Made by a program: the position numbers and the translations under genes
From: Echinicola arenosa
GTDB taxonomy: Bacteria > Bacteroidota > Bacteroidia > Cytophagales > Cyclobacteriaceae
Assembly: GCF_014841125.1 (NCBI RefSeq)
Contig: NZ_JACYTQ010000002.1
Coordinates: 124,001 to 188,000, forward strand
Direction of reading: 5' to 3'
DNA length: 64,000 nt
Part shown: piece after piece, positions 18,877 through 27,589 of the stretch
Numbering within the stretch: position 1 is the first letter of the stretch
Layout of the letters: each line of letters starts with the position of its first letter
Notes under the pieces: model-generated
The model's database searches: none
Told to the model about the DNA's origin: nothing
The model's input: only the letters and a program-made list of their open reading frames with translations

Positions 18877-18908
18877 GCAGTATCCAAACGGGTACTGCTT
18901 CTTATTTA
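18877..18908. terminator. Terminator between convergent GH43 and NUDIX genes
   Basis: A hairpin with arms GCAGTATCC / GGGTACTGC (one mismatch) around a 4-base loop, followed by a T-rich stretch. It lies 12 bases after the GH43 stop and may serve both converging genes. Confidence 0.6.
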
Positions 18909-19364
18909 TTTGCCTGAAATATATCCATAAATGACACTTTGCTTAAAGTTAGAATTGTCTTCATTGAGCCACTCTTCAAAAAGACGGCGGCAAAAGCCCC
19001 CTAGATCGTAACTCAGGATTTCTTCAGGCTTTACCCATTCAAATTCTTCCGCTTCATCATTCAGCACCACCTCAAAACTATCTGTCCTGCAGGTATAATC
19101 GATAAAAATAAAATGCCTTTCATCCTTAAAATGATCTTGAAGCACACTTTCCTGAATACTTAACAGCCTCAAATCATACACATCCAGACCAGTTTCCTCC
19201 TTGATTTCCCGCTTGAGGGCATCTTCCATCCTTTCCCCTTTTTCAATATGCCCCCCAGGGATCACATATTGGTTGTTCCATTTAGCAGATTTACAAAGTA
19301 AAATCTCATTTTTAGGGTTAATAATCACCGCTCCTACGGTCGGTTCCGGATATATTGACTCCAT
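18906..19364 (-). CDS. NUDIX hydrolase
   Basis: A 152-residue protein with a full Nudix box, GGHIEKGERMEDALKREI followed by KEETGL (residues about 37-60), which supplies the Mg2+-binding glutamates for hydrolysing nucleoside diphosphate derivatives. There is no winged-helix extension, so it is not a NrtR/AraR-type transcription factor despite lying among arabinose genes. It is transcribed alone, converging on the GH43 gene. The substrate is not predictable. Confidence 0.85.
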   Translation of the reverse strand: MESIYPEPTVGAVIINPKNEILLCKSAKWNNQYVIPGGHIEKGERMEDALKREIKEETGLDVYDLRLLSIQESVLQDHFKDERHFIFIDYTCRTDSFEVVLNDEAEEFEWVKPEEILSYDLGGFCRRLFEEWLNEDNSNFKQSVIYGYISGK

Positions 19365-19403
19365 TTTTTATTGGCTTTAATACGCTTGCACAAAGCTAAA
19401 GCT

Positions 19404-19451
19404 TCTCAAAAAGAAAACCACAGCAAGGAGAAATTTATCTCCCTACTGTGG
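19404..19451 (-). terminator. Terminator of the araD-galM operon
   Basis: A stem of CCACAG...CTGTGG and an inner GGAGA...TCTCC around an AT loop. On the minus strand it is followed by a TTTTC-TTTTT run. It lies about 30 bases after the galM stop codon. Confidence 0.75.
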
Positions 19452-19479
19452 CTTATGGTTGGGTGGTTTTAAAAGCGGT

Positions 19480-20646
19480 TTATTTTACACCAAAGTGGTA
19501 TTCGATTCTATGGGTATAAGTTTCTCCCGGATTCAACCTTGCAGAAGGGAAACTCTCTTCATTAGGGGAATTCGGATAAGTTTGTGGTTCCAGGCAAAGT
19601 CCATAATACTGGTCATATGTCACCCCATCTACGGTGATGGTACCATCAAGGAAGTTACCACTATAAAACTGAACTGCTGGAGAATCTGCATATAACTCCA
19701 TTACCCTTCCTGATCCAGCATGATACAATTCCGCCATTTTGGTCATTTGACCATCGCTTTCACTTTTCAAGACAAAGTTATGATCATAACCACCTGGTAC
19801 TTGATCAATACGCTCACCTATCTTATGTGGTGTCGTGAAATCAAAAGGAGTCCCTTCGACCGGAAGCACTTCTCCTGTTGGGATCAAAGTCTCATCCACA
19901 GGCGTATAATGATCTGCCCAGATCGTCAACTCATGGTCAAGGATCGTTTCCTTCAACCCACTAAGGTTAAAATACCCATGGTGTGTCAAATTCACGACAG
20001 TTGCTTTGCTGGTCACTGCTTCAAAATCCACAGACAGCTCATTGTCATTGTTTAACTCAAAGGTGACGATGGTAGTCAATTCACCAGGGTAACCTTCTTC
20101 ACCATCAGCACTCACATAGGTCAAGGTCAAACCTGCCTTGGAATCATCTTTGACTACTTTTGCATCCCAAAAGACTTTGTTAAAACCTTTATCTCCACCA
20201 TGAAGATGATTTTCGCCATCATTGGTGGCCAAGGTATATGCTTCACCGTCTAAGGAAAATTCACCCTTGGCAATTCTATTGGCATATCTTCCTACAGTAG
20301 ATCCGAAATAATTGGTACTGCTGCTGTATCCTTCTAAGTCCTCATAGTGCAGCACTATGTTTTCCAACTTTCCATCCTTGTCAGGAACAACTAACCGTGA
20401 GATGACACCTCCATAATTGGAAATGTCCACTTCGATTCCATTGGCATTTTTCAGGGTATAGATTTGTGCTTCTTTGCCTTCCACAGTGGCATTGGAAACA
20501 CTAACATTCAGGCCACTGACTTGGTCTACCACTTCTTCTTCCGAGGTAGACTCTTCATTTTCAGATGATTTTGGGGAACAGGCGTAAAAAGAAAGTGCTC
20601 CTGCAAGCACCATCACGCCAAGTAAGTTTGACTTTAATAGGTTCAT
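19480..20646 (-). CDS. galM: Aldose 1-epimerase (mutarotase), lipoprotein
   Basis: A 388-residue protein. An N-terminal signal with lipobox (FYAC, Cys23) places it in the periplasm or outer membrane. After a low-complexity Glu/Ser linker (about 24-45) comes a GalM domain with NHLHGGDKGFNKVFWDA, LTHHGYFNLSG and the catalytic-glutamate segment GLCLEPQTYPNSPN. It interconverts alpha and beta anomers of free sugars. It lies 22 bases downstream of araD in one operon, so its likely job is to mutarotate released L-arabinose before uptake. Such export-tagged mutarotases are common in Bacteroidota sugar loci. Confidence 0.9.
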   Translation of the reverse strand: MNLLKSNLLGVMVLAGALSFYACSPKSSENEESTSEEEVVDQVSGLNVSVSNATVEGKEAQIYTLKNANGIEVDISNYGGVISRLVVPDKDGKLENIVLHYEDLEGYSSSTNYFGSTVGRYANRIAKGEFSLDGEAYTLATNDGENHLHGGDKGFNKVFWDAKVVKDDSKAGLTLTYVSADGEEGYPGELTTIVTFELNNDNELSVDFEAVTSKATVVNLTHHGYFNLSGLKETILDHELTIWADHYTPVDETLIPTGEVLPVEGTPFDFTTPHKIGERIDQVPGGYDHNFVLKSESDGQMTKMAELYHAGSGRVMELYADSPAVQFYSGNFLDGTITVDGVTYDQYYGLCLEPQTYPNSPNEESFPSARLNPGETYTHRIEYHFGVK

Positions 20647-20668
20647 AGAGTTTATAAGTTATTGATAA

Positions 20669-21373
20669 TTAACAACCCTGCCCGTAATAGGCATCTTTTC
20701 CATGCTTCCGTTCAAAGTGCTTTTTGATCAAAGCATCTTTCAAACGAGGTGCATTAGGGTTAATTTGAAGGGTAAGATAAGCCATTTTTGCTACTTCCTC
20801 CAAGACTTTGCTATTATAAACTGCCTTATCAGCATTTTTGCCCCAAGTAAAAGGCCCATGGTTTCCTACCAAGATCATTTCCACTTCTTGATAGTCCAGT
20901 CCTTTCTCCGCGAAGCAGTCTAAAATCTGCTTTCCGGTCATGTGTTCGTAATCTCCCGCGATCAGCTCATCAGCCATGGGAGGGGCACACGGAATATCCT
21001 TGGTCAGGTGATCCGCATGGGTGGTACCAAAAATAGGAACGTCCATTTGTGCTTGCGCCCAAGAAACTCCATAAAGTGAATGCGTATGCACTATCCCTCC
21101 GATGTGCTCCCACTCCTTGTACAAGTAAGCGTGAGTTTTCGTATCGGAAGAAGGCCTTAGCACTCCCTCCACTATCTTAGCTTCAAAATCACAAATTACT
21201 ATATCTTCTGCCTTTAGTTTTTCGTAAGGTACGCCACTGGGCTTGATGGCAAATACGCCTTCATTTCTGTCCACTGCACTAACATTTCCAAAAGTATATA
21301 CCACCAAATCCAGCTTGGGCAGCTGCATATTGGCTTCGTAACATTCTCTCTTTAGCTCAATAAATTTACTCAT
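20669..21373 (-). CDS. araD: L-ribulose-5-phosphate 4-epimerase
   Basis: A 234-residue class II aldolase/adducin-fold enzyme of normal length for AraD. Zinc ligands are visible in VHTHSLYG (His96, His98) and VGNHGPFTWGK (about residue 172), and SSDTKTHAYLY carries the aspartate near residue 77. It converts L-ribulose 5-phosphate to D-xylulose 5-phosphate, the last specific step of arabinose catabolism. It is first in an operon with galM. The upstream gap to the divergent histidine kinase gene holds a near-copy of the arabinose palindrome. The ribulokinase lies 17 kb away; araA was not found in the window. Confidence 0.93.
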   Translation of the reverse strand: MSKFIELKRECYEANMQLPKLDLVVYTFGNVSAVDRNEGVFAIKPSGVPYEKLKAEDIVICDFEAKIVEGVLRPSSDTKTHAYLYKEWEHIGGIVHTHSLYGVSWAQAQMDVPIFGTTHADHLTKDIPCAPPMADELIAGDYEHMTGKQILDCFAEKGLDYQEVEMILVGNHGPFTWGKNADKAVYNSKVLEEVAKMAYLTLQINPNAPRLKDALIKKHFERKHGKDAYYGQGC

Positions 21374-21448
21374 TGGTTAATTGGTTTTTATGGGTTAATC
21401 CTGCTGTGAACCAACAGGTCAAACAGATGCTCAATTTAAAAATAATAT

Positions 21449-21463
21449 TTGTATTTATTACAC
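21449..21463. promoter_or_regulatory. Putative arabinose-regulon operator, near-copy (TTGTA-TTTAT-TACAC)
   Basis: It matches the GTGTA-N5-TACAC palindrome with one arm mismatch. It lies between the divergent araD operon and the propeller histidine kinase gene, so it could control either or both. Confidence 0.5.
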
Positions 21464-21613
21464 TTATTAATTTCAAAGATGCTTGCATGAAAGATAAACA
21501 AAATGAGCATTTTTATTTTGATGTGATTAAAACCGTTATCATCATTTAATTTACAGGTATAAATACATTAATTTAGGTATTGATTTTATTGCCTCCAATG
21601 ACAAATTTTACAC

Positions 21614-24600
21614 ATGCTTATAACTTTAAGATTTGGTATCTTTTTTAGCCTTATTCTCTTTTATACTGGTGTACAGGCACAGGAAACTTTTCCTGTATTC
21701 AGAAAATATGGTGTTGATCAAGGTATCAAGCAACCCTTTCCTTATGACATCCTCCATAGCACATCTGGTTACGTCTGGATAGCAGGAGAAAATGGTCTTT
21801 GGAAATTTGATGGTAATTCCTTTCATGCTTATAGCCATGATGTGGAAGACAGCAGCTCCTTGGGCTATGATTTTATCTGGGTACTTTTTGAAGACAGCCA
21901 GCAAAACATCTGGGCAGGGACCTATGGCGGTGGAGTCAGTCGATACAATCCCAAATTGGATAATTTCACAAACTTTTCCTTTGACGAACAGGACTCTACG
22001 AGCATAAGTGATGATCAGGTCCGGGGGATTGCAGAAGATCCTCAGGGAAATATTTGGTTGGGCACGGATAATGGTCTTTCTATGTTTGACACCACCACCC
22101 ATAGATTCACCAGATTTGGTGTAAAAGATGGACTTCTTAGTACTACAGTACGACAAATCAAACTTTCCAAGGACAAAAAGAGACTCTTTATTGCTACGGG
22201 TGGGGGACTGAATATACTGGACCTGAAGTCCAAGGAGTTCTCAAGTGTAATCCATGAAGAAAGCAATCCTAATAGCTTAAGCCACTTTTACCTTTACGAC
22301 CTGCATGAATATCCACAAGGAACCCTATGGTTAGGCACTGGTGATGGCCTTGATAAATTAAACTTACAAAGCGGAAAAATAACACACTATAATTCCAGCT
22401 CCAGCCCAGAGACCATTAGCCATGATGTGATTTTTTCCATTAGTGACCACAATGATCACCCAGACAAACTTTTTGTAGGCACCCTTAGTGGCCTAAATGT
22501 GCTTGACCTAAAATCAGGAAAAACGGAACGCATTGTATCTGAACGAACCAACCCTAACAAACTACAGGGAGATAATATTTACAAAGTAGCTCCAGGAAGA
22601 GATGGCAGTATTTGGGTGGCAGTTTATAATGAAGGGATTTTTCAGTATCATCCCCATTACCATAAGTTCAAATCCGAGAAATTGGTCAAAGAAACTACGG
22701 ACAAGTACTTTTCCAGGGTCAGCAGTATGATCAGGCATGATAAGGATGAATATATTTTTACGACCTATTCTGGTTTATTCGTCAAGAACTTTGATACTGG
22801 AAAGATGACACAATATACCATTCCAACAGGAGATCAAAACAGTGTCAACAGGCTGGCCATGATCACCCGCATTTCAGAGAACACCTACTGGATTTCTACT
22901 TGGGGGCATTTCATCTATGAATGGAACCACCTGACCAAGCAACTGAAACCCCTCCCACATGCAACACCTAAAGAGGATTTCTTGCCAGAATTTAACCTTC
23001 CTATTATGTGCGATAGTCAACAGCGTGTGTGGATAGGGAATTCTGAAAAAGGGCTGTTCCTCTGGAACCCGGAAACCAAAACCGCAGACCCATTTCCCAT
23101 TCGTGAAAATTTGGTCAATGATGGTAACCATGATGAATTTATCTCTTATATATTCGAGGACAGTAAGCAAAGAATTTGGGTAGGCAGCCGTGGAGGGCTC
23201 AACTTGCTAAATGAGGATAAGACCTTTACCAAGTTTATCCACGAAGAGGGTAATTTCAACAGTTTGAGCAGTAATAAAATCAACCATATTTCCGAGGACC
23301 ACAAGGGTAACCTTTGGATAAGTACTGAGCTAGGACTTAGCAAATTGGATTTCCGGGACAGTACCTTTAGCAATTTCTACCTCAAAGATGGGCTTCCCTC
23401 CAATGTTATCAGCTCCACTGTTGAGGACAATTTGGGAAACATTTGGATCGCCACAGCTGAAGGAATTTCCATGCTCAATCAAAATGGAACCTTCAGGAAT
23501 TATAACAGAGAAGATGGTCTGATGGACAACTATTTTATTTTTAGAGCTGCGTATAAGGATACTGAGGGAAAGATTTTCTTTGGCTCTTCCAGTGGTTTGG
23601 AATATTTTGATCCTTTACAAATCCCTGAAAACACTCAAGAAAATAAGGTTAAAATTACAGGTATTGACTTGTTTAACAGCCCACTCTATCCATGTGATTC
23701 CACTGGAGTTTTATCACAAGCAGTTCCTTATACCGATGAAATAACACTGGACCATAAACAGTCCGTAATTTCTTTCCATTTTACAGCCATTAATCATATA
23801 AATGGACACAAAAACAAGTTCCGGTACAGACTCCGAGGCTATGATGAATCCTGGCGCCCTGTCACTGAAAGTCGCTCTACCACCTATACCAACTTACCAT
23901 CAGGTGACTATACTTTCCAAGTGATGGCTTGTAATAATGACGGGATTTGGTCGGAGCAAAGGGCTTCTTTGGGACTCACCATTTTACCCCCCTGGTATGA
24001 TACTTGGTGGTTCAAGACCAGCTTTACCGTTCTTTTTTTAGTGGGGGTTTTATATCAATACCAACGCATCTCAAGACACAAAGAAAGGCTTGAAAACCAA
24101 GTCGCACAGCGAACTTCAGAAATCAAGCTTCAAAAAGAGCAAATTGAAGCGCAACATGCGGTACTCCAAGATAAAAACATAAGGATTGAAAGCCTCTTGA
24201 GGGAGTTAAATCACCGGGTAAAAAACAACCTACAACTCGTTTCAAGCATCCTCAACCTTCAAAGCCGGAGTGTCAAAGACAAAAACGCAAAAGTTGCTTT
24301 GATCGATGGACGGATGAGAATGCAAGCACTTTCCTTGCTTCACCAAAAACTTTACGTTACGGATGTTGACTCACAGGTAAACTGCAAAAACTACATCAAG
24401 GATTTGTTTGACCAGATTGAAGCCGCTTTCAAAAGTCAGTTCAAATCTTTCAGTTATGACTTTGAGGGAGATGACTTTTCACTGGGACTGGACAAAGCTA
24501 TTCCGCTGGGATTGATCCTAAACGAATTGATTACCAATTCTTTCAAGCACGTCCAAAAAGAAGAAATACTCATTTACCTTCGTCTAAAAATCAAAGGCGA

Positions 24601-24778
24601 AGAAATCGTTCATTTTACATTTTCCGATAATGGAGAAGGACTAACAGAACCCATTATCCTACAGTCTGAATCTTTCGGGCTGAGCATGATCCGGTCTTTG
24701 GTAGAACAGCTTAATGGAAAATTGGACATCGCAGAAGGTGATGACACTCAAATTCATATTATATTCAAAAAGGCATAA
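21614..24778 (+). CDS. Two-component-propeller sensor histidine kinase (HisKA_2 type)
   Basis: A 1054-residue membrane kinase. A signal peptide (1-22) precedes two seven-bladed Reg_prop propellers (repeats such as GYVWIAGENGLWKFD, GNIWLGTDNGLSMFD), a Y_Y_Y domain (about 735-795) and one TM helix (about 798-816). A coiled coil follows, then a HisKA_2 phosphoacceptor helix with LNHRVKNNLQLVSSI (His867) and an HATPase domain (LILNELITNSFKHV, FSDNGEGL, FGLSMIRSLV). It likely senses periplasmic oligosaccharide. The response regulator follows after 4 bases. Its position divergent from araD suggests arabinose or arabinan sensing, but this is inferred. Unlike hybrid systems, the receiver is on a separate protein. 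Confidence 0.9.
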   Translation: MLITLRFGIFFSLILFYTGVQAQETFPVFRKYGVDQGIKQPFPYDILHSTSGYVWIAGENGLWKFDGNSFHAYSHDVEDSSSLGYDFIWVLFEDSQQNIWAGTYGGGVSRYNPKLDNFTNFSFDEQDSTSISDDQVRGIAEDPQGNIWLGTDNGLSMFDTTTHRFTRFGVKDGLLSTTVRQIKLSKDKKRLFIATGGGLNILDLKSKEFSSVIHEESNPNSLSHFYLYDLHEYPQGTLWLGTGDGLDKLNLQSGKITHYNSSSSPETISHDVIFSISDHNDHPDKLFVGTLSGLNVLDLKSGKTERIVSERTNPNKLQGDNIYKVAPGRDGSIWVAVYNEGIFQYHPHYHKFKSEKLVKETTDKYFSRVSSMIRHDKDEYIFTTYSGLFVKNFDTGKMTQYTIPTGDQNSVNRLAMITRISENTYWISTWGHFIYEWNHLTKQLKPLPHATPKEDFLPEFNLPIMCDSQQRVWIGNSEKGLFLWNPETKTADPFPIRENLVNDGNHDEFISYIFEDSKQRIWVGSRGGLNLLNEDKTFTKFIHEEGNFNSLSSNKINHISEDHKGNLWISTELGLSKLDFRDSTFSNFYLKDGLPSNVISSTVEDNLGNIWIATAEGISMLNQNGTFRNYNREDGLMDNYFIFRAAYKDTEGKIFFGSSSGLEYFDPLQIPENTQENKVKITGIDLFNSPLYPCDSTGVLSQAVPYTDEITLDHKQSVISFHFTAINHINGHKNKFRYRLRGYDESWRPVTESRSTTYTNLPSGDYTFQVMACNNDGIWSEQRASLGLTILPPWYDTWWFKTSFTVLFLVGVLYQYQRISRHKERLENQVAQRTSEIKLQKEQIEAQHAVLQDKNIRIESLLRELNHRVKNNLQLVSSILNLQSRSVKDKNAKVALIDGRMRMQALSLLHQKLYVTDVDSQVNCKNYIKDLFDQIEAAFKSQFKSFSYDFEGDDFSLGLDKAIPLGLILNELITNSFKHVQKEEILIYLRLKIKGEEIVHFTFSDNGEGLTEPIILQSESFGLSMIRSLVEQLNGKLDIAEGDDTQIHIIFKKA

Positions 24779-24782
24779 TTAG

Positions 24783-25373
24783 ATGACAAGTACCAGAAAA
24801 GTTTTAATCATTGAGGATGAGGTTTTGATCGCCAAGGACCTTTCCTATATACTCGAAGACATAGGCTATGAGAATGTGGGGATTGCCAGTACTGGAGCCA
24901 AAGCTTTGGAGCTTTTTAGAAACCATAAGGTAGACTTGGTCATCAGTGATATCAATATCAATGGGGACATGGACGGTATCGACACGGTGAAGGCCATCCT
25001 TGAATTTAAAGAAGTTCCCATTATCTACATTTCTGCCTTCTCAGATACCAAGACTGTCCAACGTGCCATCGAGACCTCTCCCTCATCCTTTCTTACCAAA
25101 CCCTATAATGAAAGAAGTGTCCAAATTGCCATCGATTTGGCTATGGCGAATTTTAACAAGACCCAACAAAATTTGGAAAACAACGAGGTCTTTCAGCAGC
25201 TCACCCAAAGGGAAAGGGAGATTATTTTGTTGATTGCAGAAGGAAAAACCAGTGCAGAAATAGCCGATCAGCTGTTTATCAGTCCCACCACTGCTGCCAA
25301 GCACCGAAACAATATTCTTGCAAAAACCGGCTGCAACAACACCTCGGAAGTCATTAAATTACTTTACAGTTGA
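24783..25373 (+). CDS. LuxR/NarL-type response regulator
   Basis: A 196-residue response regulator. The receiver domain (about 5-120) has acidic residues at 11-13 (IEDE), phosphoacceptor Asp56 (DLVISDIN), the conserved Thr/Ser region YISAFSD and Lys106 (FLTKPY). The C-terminal LuxR HTH (about 135-196) reads LTQREREIILLIAEGKTSAEI followed by ISPTTAAKHRNNILAKTG. It lies 4 bases after the kinase, so the two are translated together and should form a cognate pair. It is a candidate binder of the GTGTA-N5-TACAC palindromes, because LuxR-type regulators usually bind short inverted repeats; there is no direct evidence for this. Confidence 0.92.
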   Translation: MTSTRKVLIIEDEVLIAKDLSYILEDIGYENVGIASTGAKALELFRNHKVDLVISDININGDMDGIDTVKAILEFKEVPIIYISAFSDTKTVQRAIETSPSSFLTKPYNERSVQIAIDLAMANFNKTQQNLENNEVFQQLTQREREIILLIAEGKTSAEIADQLFISPTTAAKHRNNILAKTGCNNTSEVIKLLYS

Positions 25374-25391
25374 TTGATGTATTAGAAAAAT

Positions 25392-26423
25392 TTACTCCTT
25401 CAACTCCAGCTTCAAATACTTGATACGCTTTCTCTTCCATGTATAACTGATATGAACTTCCCCATTCGCCCCTTGGATAATGGCAGGATAGCTAAATTCC
25501 CCTTCAGCTTCTTTTTCCAAAGTATAGATATCTTCCCAATTCACCCCGTCGTCGGACATTGCCAAGCGAAGTTCATTTCTTCCATCCGACCAGTGTTCTC
25601 CGCTGGCCGTTGGGTTATAAACCAATAAAAACTTACCATTGGATAGGGTAACGGCGTCAGTACCACTGTTGGGGTTAAGGACTTTGGTTTTTTCTAATGG
25701 TGTCCAGGAAGCTCCCTGATCGGAAGACCAAGCTGTGATGATATAATCCTGTTTACTTCTACACAACACCTGCAAGCGACCATCCGCATGTTCTAAAATA
25801 CTGGGCTGGATCACATCATATTCTCCACCTTGGTCAATATCCACCTTCTTCCATCTTTTTCCTAAATCCTTGGAAATTTCAATATGAGCCCTCCATCCCT
25901 TTCCATCCTCCACACTCGATGGCGACAATACAGTCCCATTAGCCAATTGAATGGGCTTATTTTTTATAGGCCCCAGAAATCCATCTGGTAGCTTTACGGA
26001 TTTGGACCAAGTCTTCCCTTGATCTGAGCTGGTTTTATACCTTCCCCACCAGGTTTGAGGAGAAGGTCCCTCTTTATAAAACAACATCAGCTCGTCGGTT
26101 GAAAGCTTAAAAAGGACTGGATTCCAGGTAGGGTAGCTCAAGGTATCATTTACTTTTCCATCTGCTACTTTCTCCGGAAAGGTCCATCCACCTTCTCCCC
26201 TTTTCGCTGTCCAGATAGCTACATTAGGATGACGCTCATATTCACCCCCAAACCATGCAGCCATGATTGCTCCATTGGAGAGTTCCACCAAAGTGGAAGC
26301 ATGGCATTCTTCAAAAGGTACCTGATCAAAAATAAACTCTGAATGTATAATTTTCACTTGACTTTGACTGTAGCCCACTATTGATCCTAAGAAGAACAGC
26401 ACAGTCATTAAATGTTTTTTCAT
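25392..26423 (-). CDS. Secreted BNR/Asp-box (sialidase-like) propeller protein
   Basis: A 343-residue protein with a Sec signal peptide (1-19) and a six-bladed sialidase-like fold. Asp boxes are visible (SSDQGKTWS, SKDLGKRWK, SSDQGASWTP). The segment FEECHASTLVELSNGAIMAAWFGG is typical of the BNR_2 family. True sialidases carry an N-terminal Arg triad and a Tyr nucleophile, which I could not assign, so the substrate may be another sugar. It is the last gene of the aldo/keto reductase, FucP and dehydrogenase operon (59 bases after the dehydrogenase), and may release the sugar that the operon imports. Confidence 0.8.
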   Translation of the reverse strand: MKKHLMTVLFFLGSIVGYSQSQVKIIHSEFIFDQVPFEECHASTLVELSNGAIMAAWFGGEYERHPNVAIWTAKRGEGGWTFPEKVADGKVNDTLSYPTWNPVLFKLSTDELMLFYKEGPSPQTWWGRYKTSSDQGKTWSKSVKLPDGFLGPIKNKPIQLANGTVLSPSSVEDGKGWRAHIEISKDLGKRWKKVDIDQGGEYDVIQPSILEHADGRLQVLCRSKQDYIITAWSSDQGASWTPLEKTKVLNPNSGTDAVTLSNGKFLLVYNPTASGEHWSDGRNELRLAMSDDGVNWEDIYTLEKEAEGEFSYPAIIQGANGEVHISYTWKRKRIKYLKLELKE

Positions 26424-26482
26424 CCTTTAATTTAATATAAATCAGGGAACTACCATCCAAGTCAGTTATTCGGCTTTCTAAA

Positions 26483-27493
26483 TTATAAACTCACCATCGC
26501 TTTGATCACTTTATTGGCAGGGTCTAGCCAAGAGGAAAAATCTTCTTTCACCTGATCAAATGTCACCCTATGAGTAATATAAGAAGCCGCTTTCACCTGT
26601 TGGTCTTTCAAGGCTTTCAACACCGCATCAAAGTCTTCCCTAGTGGCATTTCGGCTACTCATCAAAGTGGACTCTCTTTTATGAAATTCTGGGTGGCTGA
26701 ACTCTATTGGGCCTTTTTGCAGCCCCACCAGCACATACCTTCCTCCATGGGCCATCAGTTCAAATCCATTGTGAATGGCAATAGCGCTGCCAGTAGCATC
26801 AATCACCGACTCTGCAAAGCTTCCACCAGTAATCTTGGCAATTTCGGACTTATAATCTCCTTTGGCATTGACCGTATGGTCTACCCCAAGAACTTCTCTG
26901 CAAAAGGCCAATCGATCCTCATTGATATCCATTGCAATGACTTTTCCTCCTGCAATTCTAGCAAATTCCATCACGCCAAGTCCAATTGGACCTGCTCCCA
27001 TCACAATAACAAACTCCCCTTCAGAGACTCCTGCCCTTCTCACACCATGCGCCCCAATGGCCAAGGGTTCCGCCAAAGCCAATTGATCTAAGTCCAATCC
27101 TTCTTGCTTCACCAATGCAGTAGATGGTACAGTGATAAATTCTTTCATTCCACCATCTTCATGGACCCCAAAAACACTGATTTTGGCACAGCAGTTAGGC
27201 TTTCCTGCTTTACAAGCTACACACTCCCCACAGTTAAAATAAGGAATAATGGTCACCAAATCTCCAGGAGAAAAGCCCTGCACTCCATCAACAGCTACCA
27301 ACTCACCAGCCAACTCGTGCCCTAAAACCCTTGGGTAGCTAAAATAAGGTTGGGTACCTTCAAAGGCATGTAAATCCGTACCACAAATCCCTATTCTTTT
27401 GATCTTAATAATGGCTTTCCCGGGGCTGATTTCAGGCTGAATTCCTTCCCCATACTCAAATTCCCCAGGCTCTGTGCATGTCAAAATTTTCAT
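26483..27493 (-). CDS. Zinc-dependent medium-chain alcohol/polyol dehydrogenase
   Basis: A 336-residue MDR dehydrogenase. Catalytic zinc ligands are Cys37 (GICGTDLH) and His59-Glu60 (VLGHELAG). Structural zinc cysteines are at about 88, 91, 94 and 101-102 (NCGECVACKAGKPNCC). The NAD(P) motif is VMGAGPIGLGVM (about 165-176). It oxidises a sugar, sugar alcohol or aldonate. It lies in the operon between fucP (96-base gap) and the BNR gene. Together with the aldo/keto reductase, its role is probably a non-phosphorylative sugar oxidation, but the substrate is not identified. Confidence 0.88.
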   Translation of the reverse strand: MKILTCTEPGEFEYGEGIQPEISPGKAIIKIKRIGICGTDLHAFEGTQPYFSYPRVLGHELAGELVAVDGVQGFSPGDLVTIIPYFNCGECVACKAGKPNCCAKISVFGVHEDGGMKEFITVPSTALVKQEGLDLDQLALAEPLAIGAHGVRRAGVSEGEFVIVMGAGPIGLGVMEFARIAGGKVIAMDINEDRLAFCREVLGVDHTVNAKGDYKSEIAKITGGSFAESVIDATGSAIAIHNGFELMAHGGRYVLVGLQKGPIEFSHPEFHKRESTLMSSRNATREDFDAVLKALKDQQVKAASYITHRVTFDQVKEDFSSWLDPANKVIKAMVSL

Positions 27494-27589
27494 TTCTGTT
27501 CTTGTTTAATTCTTTCGATTACCTCTTCATCCTTTAACGTGATGCAAAGTTCAGCGAAATTAAAGCAATACTATCCTGTGGCTTCAGGC

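Noticed and set aside
18906-19364. NUDIX protein as an AraR/NrtR-type arabinose regulator
   Set aside because: At 152 residues it has a full Nudix box but no winged-helix DNA-binding domain.
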